A DNA stretch of 36,184 bases, from NCBI GenBank assembly GCA_902784585.1, contig CACZVM010000013.1, positions 1 through 36,184 on the forward strand, in the 5' to 3' direction. The DNA is from an uncultured Bacteroidales bacterium (GTDB taxonomy: Bacteria; Bacteroidota; Bacteroidia; Bacteroidales; Paludibacteraceae). The notes beneath the pieces are model-generated. The model saw only the letters and a program-made list of their open reading frames with translations. It had not been told where the DNA came from and did no database searches. Shown one piece after another: positions 32,163-36,184 of the stretch (the first letter of the stretch is position 1; every line of letters starts with the position of its first letter). Position numbers and translations under genes: made by a program.

Positions 32163-34163
32163 TTACTGGAAGTTAGCGCGGTTGTCTTCCACCTCTGCTT
32201 GGTCTTCCATCAACTGGATAGCCTGGTAGGGCAGATATGCAAAGCGAGCACCCAGTTGGGCCTTCTCTGCATCCGCGTTAAACTCAGCTGTGTTATTGAG
32301 TGCAGCTCCTGTTTTTACTACAAACACACCCATGTTACCCTGAATGGGCTCACTAAGGGTGTTCTCGCCCAATGCCATCGTCTTTCCGATCACTTCGGGC
32401 TCCATGCCGGCATTGCCAAAGCGGTTGTCAGCAAGACTGATGCGCTCTGCGGTCTGAATCTGCTGACCCATGATCTGAGCAGCGGCTTCCAGACTTTCTG
32501 CACCCTTCAGCTGTTTGATGATATATTCGGCTTTCGCATTGTTGGTGGCCTCATAGGTCAGTTCAGCACGCACGGCTTCCAACGGACGATACTCGCCGTC
32601 GTTCACTTCCGTCAATGCGGCTACGATGAACTGCTGACCGCATTCAAACACGTCACTCACCTGTCCCTCTTTAGCTTCGAAAGCCCAACGAACGATAGGA
32701 CGACTTGCTTTGAGTTGACCTACCTTGTCGGTGGTGGCGGTCAAACCATATTGCGGAATAATAGCCATACCGGCCTCCTGAGCAGCTGTTTCCATCGCTT
32801 CTGCGTTCTGGTTGGCTACGATGAACTGCTTTGCCTGGTTGTATAGGATTGAATAGGTCTTGCTTGACGGAGTTACTTCACGGGCCAGTATAGCCAGTTT
32901 CACTTTCGGTGTCGGCTTGCCCATATCCATGATCTCGTAGGTCTGCTCACCCATGCCTTGTGCTACTGTGAATTGCTCGCCACGCTTGCCTGCAAATGCA
33001 GGATCTGCGATGTTCTTCGGCAGATCGGTGGCTTTAAACCAACCCAGTTCCTGATCTTCACCGTCCTTGACGATAGCCTTCAGTTCTACTGAGTCAGGCA
33101 GCATATAGCCGGCCTGCATGATACGTGCCATAGCGTACGTGTTGTTCTCAAACAGTATTTCGGTGCAATCACCGGCTTTGGCACCCTTTGCAAAAGCAAA
33201 CTCCTTGAACTGTGCAGGCACAGTCTCTTCCGAGAAGTCACGGCCATCATACATAATGTCCGAATTGGTATTCACTACCAGGCTTATATCCTCGGTGGAC
33301 TTGAACTCCTCTTGCAGGTCTGTCAGCAGTTTCTCTGCAGCCTTGAAGTCGTCATCCGACGGCTTAATGTCAAAGGCTACATATTTAATCGCACGGTTCG
33401 GGGTCTGCTTGTAGAGCGGCATATGTTTCTTATACAGCGCCTTGATGGCACGGTCGCTCACCTTTACCAAACTGTCGGCTACCGTATAATACGGTTGCAT
33501 CACGTACTCGGCAGCTACACCGTGATTGCGTGCTTCGAAGGCATACTCGGCCTCCAGACTGTTGGCTTTCACTAGGTGTTGCAGCAGGTTGGTGTATTTC
33601 TCCTGCATATAACTGATACGTACGGCGGTCTCCCAGTAGAGCCAGTAGGTCTTGGCCTGCTTCAGGTTCGCGTTCTGCTCTGCGTCATCGCTTTCGTTGT
33701 TGATGGCTTGCAGCAGGTTGATCACCGCGTTGCGGTTGAACTGACCGTTCTCGTCCATGAATGCACGGCGGCCGCGGATGATCTGGTGCGGATGTTCTCC
33801 GATGCAGAGTTCGCTCAACTCATCGGAGGTGATGTCCATACCGATCTCCTTAGTCTGCGCACGCATCGTGTAGTCCATCAGGAGCATGTTCCATACCTGA
33901 TTGCGGATCTGCGCGGTCATGTCCTCGTCAAAATCCGAGCGTCCGGTTTCAATTTTGTACACTTCTGTCAGTTGCTCCTTGGCCGATTCGTACTCGGTGT
34001 AGTGGATCTTCTGACCTTCGATCACCGCTACGTTTTCGCGGCTGCGGTTGAAGAAACTGCTACCCGAGTTAAGGAAGTCGCCAAGGATAAAAGCGAGCAT
34101 GGCCAAACCCACAATTACAATCAAGAGGGCGCCATGATTTCTAATTCGTTGTAAACTTGCCAT
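32163..34163 (-). CDS. PpiD-like periplasmic chaperone with reduced parvulin domain
   Basis: A 666-residue inner-membrane-anchored protein. One membrane segment near the N-terminus (LLIVIVGLAMLAFILGDFL) is followed by a SurA/PpiD-type chaperone region (VAVIEGQKIHYTEYESAKEQ, residues about 46-340). Parvulin remnants follow: LPDSVELKAI at 355-364, then directly ELGWF and DPAFAGKRGEQFTVAQGMGEQ, and a second chaperone region to the C-terminus. In relatives about 50 residues lie between the first two remnants, including most of the isomerase core, so catalysis is probably lost. Its role would be folding of exported and outer-membrane proteins, fitting the many T9SS and barrel clients here. It starts 28 bases after a lipoprotein gene. 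Confidence 0.87.
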   Translation of the reverse strand: MASLQRIRNHGALLIVIVGLAMLAFILGDFLNSGSSFFNRSRENVAVIEGQKIHYTEYESAKEQLTEVYKIETGRSDFDEDMTAQIRNQVWNMLLMDYTMRAQTKEIGMDITSDELSELCIGEHPHQIIRGRRAFMDENGQFNRNAVINLLQAINNESDDAEQNANLKQAKTYWLYWETAVRISYMQEKYTNLLQHLVKANSLEAEYAFEARNHGVAAEYVMQPYYTVADSLVKVSDRAIKALYKKHMPLYKQTPNRAIKYVAFDIKPSDDDFKAAEKLLTDLQEEFKSTEDISLVVNTNSDIMYDGRDFSEETVPAQFKEFAFAKGAKAGDCTEILFENNTYAMARIMQAGYMLPDSVELKAIVKDGEDQELGWFKATDLPKNIADPAFAGKRGEQFTVAQGMGEQTYEIMDMGKPTPKVKLAILAREVTPSSKTYSILYNQAKQFIVANQNAEAMETAAQEAGMAIIPQYGLTATTDKVGQLKASRPIVRWAFEAKEGQVSDVFECGQQFIVAALTEVNDGEYRPLEAVRAELTYEATNNAKAEYIIKQLKGAESLEAAAQIMGQQIQTAERISLADNRFGNAGMEPEVIGKTMALGENTLSEPIQGNMGVFVVKTGAALNNTAEFNADAEKAQLGARFAYLPYQAIQLMEDQAEVEDNRANFQ

Positions 34164-34191
34164 TTTTTAACTATAATCTTTTTTGTAACTT

Positions 34192-35085
34192 TTATTGTTG
34201 CATAAATTGTGCTTGCCAATTCGGATTGTTCGATTTAACGAGATAACATCCGGTGGCTATCTGCGGGAAGTTGTTGTATACCGTCAGCATACCTTCAATG
34301 GTGATTTCATCACCAATCATCAGCTGATCTTTCGAGGTGAACTTCTTGTTGCCCTCTGCAGCCCAACTGCGATATGCCAGCAGCGTCTTCTGACCGTCCG
34401 TGATCAGGATCTGGGCGTTACCGTAACCGGTACTGAACTCCAGCATACCAACCACTTTACCCTTCGTCTGATATTTCTTCGAACGACCGAGCTTAGCCGT
34501 GTCAGCAGCCTGCGTACAACTCAACTCACCCTCTTCGGGAGCCGAGCAACTCGGCAGCGGGCTGGTGATGAACGTCGGGTTCTCCCAACTGGTGATGAAG
34601 CAGTGCTCGCTGTTGTCGTAGCCCTTCAGCTCCGGCGCGTTGTTGTATTTGGTCAGGTGACCGCGGAAGGTAGCAATCGTTCCTGCCAGAGGCACTTGGC
34701 TGCGATTACGGAAGGCTACGTTGTTCAGACCCCACGAACGATAAGCCACCACTTTCTTATTGGTGTTCGTTGCGCCAATAGGAATGATCTCAAAGTCTAC
34801 GTTGGTGTAGCTCGACGGAATCAGGAACGGATTGGTCTTCACCAGACTGATCTCACCACGGATCTTGTAGATCTCTGCCGAGGTCGCGTTGGCTGGCAGC
34901 GCGTTTACGATCGTATAGGCACTGTCGATACTGATCTCAATACCGTCGGTGTCCGGTATCAACACGGGAATCGTGTCCGGAATCTGCGGATTGTCTTCGC
35001 CAGGCCCCCCAATATACGGGTTCTCCTTGCAACTAAACATTACCAGCGCTACAAGCGCGATCATCATAAATAAGTACTTTTTCAT
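34192..35085 (-). CDS. Lipoprotein with two OB-fold-like repeats
   Basis: A 297-residue lipoprotein. The signal MKKYLFMMIALVALVMFSCKE has a lipobox (MFSC), so the cysteine is lipidated and the protein is membrane-anchored, possibly at the surface. The mature chain holds two similar domains. The first has RGEISLVKTN ... VVAYRSWGLNN ... GHLTKYNNAPELKG; the second has KGKVVGMLEFS ... LLAYRSWAAEGN ... GMLTVYNNFPQIATG. They resemble the OB-fold nucleic-acid-binding-like modules found in Bacteroidetes surface proteins. The function is unknown. The start at 35085 is preferred over a frame reaching 35244, which would run through the promoter. It heads the seven-gene operon that continues through the PpiD-like gene to the PAP2 gene. 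Confidence 0.78.
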   Translation of the reverse strand: MKKYLFMMIALVALVMFSCKENPYIGGPGEDNPQIPDTIPVLIPDTDGIEISIDSAYTIVNALPANATSAEIYKIRGEISLVKTNPFLIPSSYTNVDFEIIPIGATNTNKKVVAYRSWGLNNVAFRNRSQVPLAGTIATFRGHLTKYNNAPELKGYDNSEHCFITSWENPTFITSPLPSCSAPEEGELSCTQAADTAKLGRSKKYQTKGKVVGMLEFSTGYGNAQILITDGQKTLLAYRSWAAEGNKKFTSKDQLMIGDEITIEGMLTVYNNFPQIATGCYLVKSNNPNWQAQFMQQ

Positions 35086-35100
35086 AATCGTTATTTTTTT

Positions 35101-35121
35101 GATATTAGATTCAGGGTTTAC
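35101..35121. repeat. Short heptanucleotide repeat in the lipoprotein leader
   Basis: Three 7-base units (gatatta, gattcag, ggtttac on the plus strand) lie in the untranslated leader, similar to the arrays at 3.4-15.3 kb. This is the only one I saw outside that region and it is degenerate. Confidence 0.5.
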
Positions 35122-35142
35122 ACACTTTCTCAAAATAGCGCA

Positions 35143-35174
35143 CAAAATTACAAAAAATATTTTGCTTACGCAAA
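35143..35174 (-). promoter_or_regulatory. Promoter of the lipoprotein-ppiD-...-PAP2 operon
   Basis: TAATTTTG (35150-35143 on the minus strand) with TTTG 20 bases upstream. The -33 region TTTGCGTAAGCAAA is again a dyad. Predicted transcription starts near 35138, giving a leader of about 50 bases. Confidence 0.75.
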
Positions 35175-35209
35175 TAATTATAGAAAAAAGTGAAAAAAAA
35201 TTCATTTTT

Positions 35210-35241
35210 CTTGCGAGTGTCACAAAATTGTTGTATCTTTG
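35210..35241 (+). promoter_or_regulatory. Promoter of the infC-rpmI operon
   Basis: CTTG at 35210-35213, 20 bases, TATCTTTG at 35234-35241. Transcription should begin near 35247, leaving a leader of about 65 bases before infC. It diverges from the lipoprotein promoter about 35 bp away. Confidence 0.75.
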
Positions 35242-35311
35242 CACGCTTTTTCGATGGTGGGGTGTATTGTGCCCGCACGAGAAGGTGGATTATTAACCAC
35301 TAAAAGTTAAG

Positions 35312-35872
35312 ATTATAGCAACTCCTCAACCCAGACCGCGTGGCGGTCGCGTTATTAAAGAAGACCCGCATCGTATCAACGACAAGATACGCGGTGTCCA
35401 GCAGGTTCGCCTCATTGGCGACAACGTAGAACCCGGTATCTACACCTTTCAGCAGGCAATGCATATTGCCGACGAGCAGAATCTCGATCTCGTCGAGATT
35501 GCTGCAACGGCTACACCCCCTGTCTGCCGTGTGATTGACTACCAGAAGTTCCTCTACGCCCAGAAGAAAAAGCAAAAAGAGGCCAAGGCCAACCAGAAGA
35601 AGCAGGAAGTCAAGGAGATTCGTTTCGGTCCCCAAACCGACGATCACGACTACAACTTCAAGCTCAAGCATGCGCAGGAGTTCCTCAAAGAGGGCAACAA
35701 GGTGAAAGCCTACGTCTTCTTCCGCGGACGCTCCATCGTCTTCAAGGAGCAGGGCGAACTGCTGCTCGCACGCTTTGCCAACGACCTCGCTGAATTCGGC
35801 AAACCCGATAATGTGCCCAATCTTGAGGGGAAACGCATGTTCCTCAACCTCAGTCCGAAAAGCCAGAAATAA
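35312..35872 (+). CDS. infC: Translation initiation factor IF-3, AUU start
   Basis: IF-3 binds the 30S subunit and checks start-codon pairing with initiator tRNA. Both domains are present. The N-domain is [20 protein letters not shown] ... [20 protein letters not shown]. After the lysine-rich linker comes the C-domain, [33 protein letters not shown] and the final [16 protein letters not shown]. The frame has no ATG between the upstream in-frame TAA (near 35294) and 35459, which is inside the N-domain. The start is therefore most likely ATT at 35312 (ATA at 35315 is the other option). An AUU start is the classic device by which IF-3 limits its own synthesis. The protein is then 186 residues, normal for the family. 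No SD sequence is evident. Confidence 0.95.
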   Translation: MIATPQPRPRGGRVIKEDPHRINDKIRGVQQVRLIGDNVEPGIYTFQQAMHIADEQNLDLVEIAATATPPVCRVIDYQKFLYAQKKKQKEAKANQKKQEVKEIRFGPQTDDHDYNFKLKHAQEFLKEGNKVKAYVFFRGRSIVFKEQGELLLARFANDLAEFGKPDNVPNLEGKRMFLNLSPKSQK

Positions 35873-36050
35873 CCCAAGTGTGATCGAGACATTATCGAGA
35901 TCAGAACGAGACAATAATGAGAGTGCACCCCCTCCCAGGGGGACCACTGATAGATAAAAAACAAGTCGTAAGGCTTACCTTGGAAGCCCCATGAACTGGG
36001 GCCGGCTGCCTGAGACTGTGTATTTACTAACAAACTAAATTTATAACAAA
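35873..36050 (+). promoter_or_regulatory. Structured leader between infC and rpmI, candidate ribosomal-protein autoregulatory RNA
   Basis: 178 bases without an open frame of note. In order they hold an 11-bp tandem repeat (35884-35927), a hairpin CCCCC-TCCCA-GGGGG (35928-35942), an A-rich stretch, and a hairpin GCCCC-ATGAACT-GGGGC (35986-36002). A competing pairing GGCTT / AAGCC (35972-35988) would exclude that last hairpin. In other bacteria L20 (or L35/L20) represses this operon by binding such a leader; a similar role here is inferred. No -7 box was seen, so it is probably transcribed with infC. Confidence 0.55.
35884..35927. repeat. 11-bp tandem repeat in the infC-rpmI leader
   Basis: About four degenerate 11-base units: tcgagacatta, tcgagatcaga, acgagacaata, atgagagtgca. 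Same family as the array at 14505-14566 (acgagacattt). Confidence 0.65.
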
Positions 36051-36184
36051 ATGCCAAAGGTAAAAACGAACTCCGGTGCAAAAAAGCGTTTCACGCTTAC
36101 CGGAACCGGTAAAATCAAGCGTAAGCACGCTTACAAAAGTCACATTCTGACGAAGAAGACTAAAAAGCAAAAACGCAACTTGAC
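36051..36184 (+). CDS. rpmI: Ribosomal protein bL35, 3' end cut by the window edge
   Basis: The first 44 codons of bL35 are visible: [20 protein letters not shown] followed by [20 protein letters not shown]. This highly basic large-subunit protein matches the family from its first residue. It follows infC after the structured leader, the usual infC-rpmI-rplT order, so rplT is expected just outside the window. Confidence 0.97.
   Translation, partial: MPKVKTNSGAKKRFTLTGTGKIKRKHAYKSHILTKKTKKQKRNL

Noticed and set aside
32145-32165. CGCG-rich imperfect palindrome after the PpiD-like gene as an operator
   Set aside because: It lies between a stop codon and the next leader, has several mismatches and no promoter nearby.

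Overview
The window reads as a chromosomal segment of an uncultured member of the Bacteroidales (phylum Bacteroidota). The evidence is: eight promoters of the Bacteroidetes form (a -33 TTG-type box, exactly 20 bases, then TAnnTTTG); no convincing Shine-Dalgarno sequences; proteins with type IX secretion (T9SS) C-terminal signals; a TonB-dependent receptor with a carboxypeptidase-like regulatory domain; and Bacteroidales-type lipoprotein and DUF4919 proteins. Almost everything is on the minus strand. No transposase, integrase, phage gene, rRNA or CRISPR array is seen.

Layout. 1-1.0 kb: a partial DUF4919 secreted protein and an unrecognised open frame without a good start. 1.06-3.25 kb: a C4-dicarboxylate transporter diverging from a NUDIX hydrolase. 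7.36-3.25 kb (minus): an operon of a BadF-type kinase, an RlmL-like RNA methyltransferase, queA and tatD. 7.4-7.65 kb: a probable small RNA with its own promoter and tandem terminators. 15.2-7.66 kb (minus): tightly packed engB, a TonB-dependent receptor, mutS, mltG and a UspA-like gene, with a cstA-type transporter just upstream. 26.3-16.8 kb (minus): an outer-membrane barrel gene followed by an 8.5-kb gene for a repetitive T9SS-exported protein. 26.5 kb: a tRNA-Val. 35.1-26.6 kb (minus): a lipoprotein, a PpiD-like chaperone, an MFS transporter, pssA, a secreted endonuclease I, a PKD-domain T9SS cargo and a PAP2 phosphatase. 35.2 kb to the end (plus): infC, a structured leader and rpmI.

The most unusual feature is a dispersed family of heptanucleotide tandem repeats. 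It fills several intergenic gaps between 3.4 and 15.3 kb, supplies the stop codons or last residues of several genes, and sits in frame inside tatD (twice), queA, the RlmL-like gene and engB. Three of the in-frame insertions are sharply bounded at 42 bp, which is 6 x 7 bases or 14 codons. A second family with an 11-bp period occurs upstream of the TonB receptor and in the infC-rpmI leader.

The giant protein has a hierarchical architecture: units of about 50-60 residues cycle in threes, with a cysteine pattern suggesting alternating between-unit and within-unit disulfides. Other points to check are an extended -33 motif shared by several promoters, a tRNA-Val with C at position 33, an AUU start for infC, and a PpiD homologue that has lost most of its parvulin domain. 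All calls come from reading the sequence; no database search or folding program was run.
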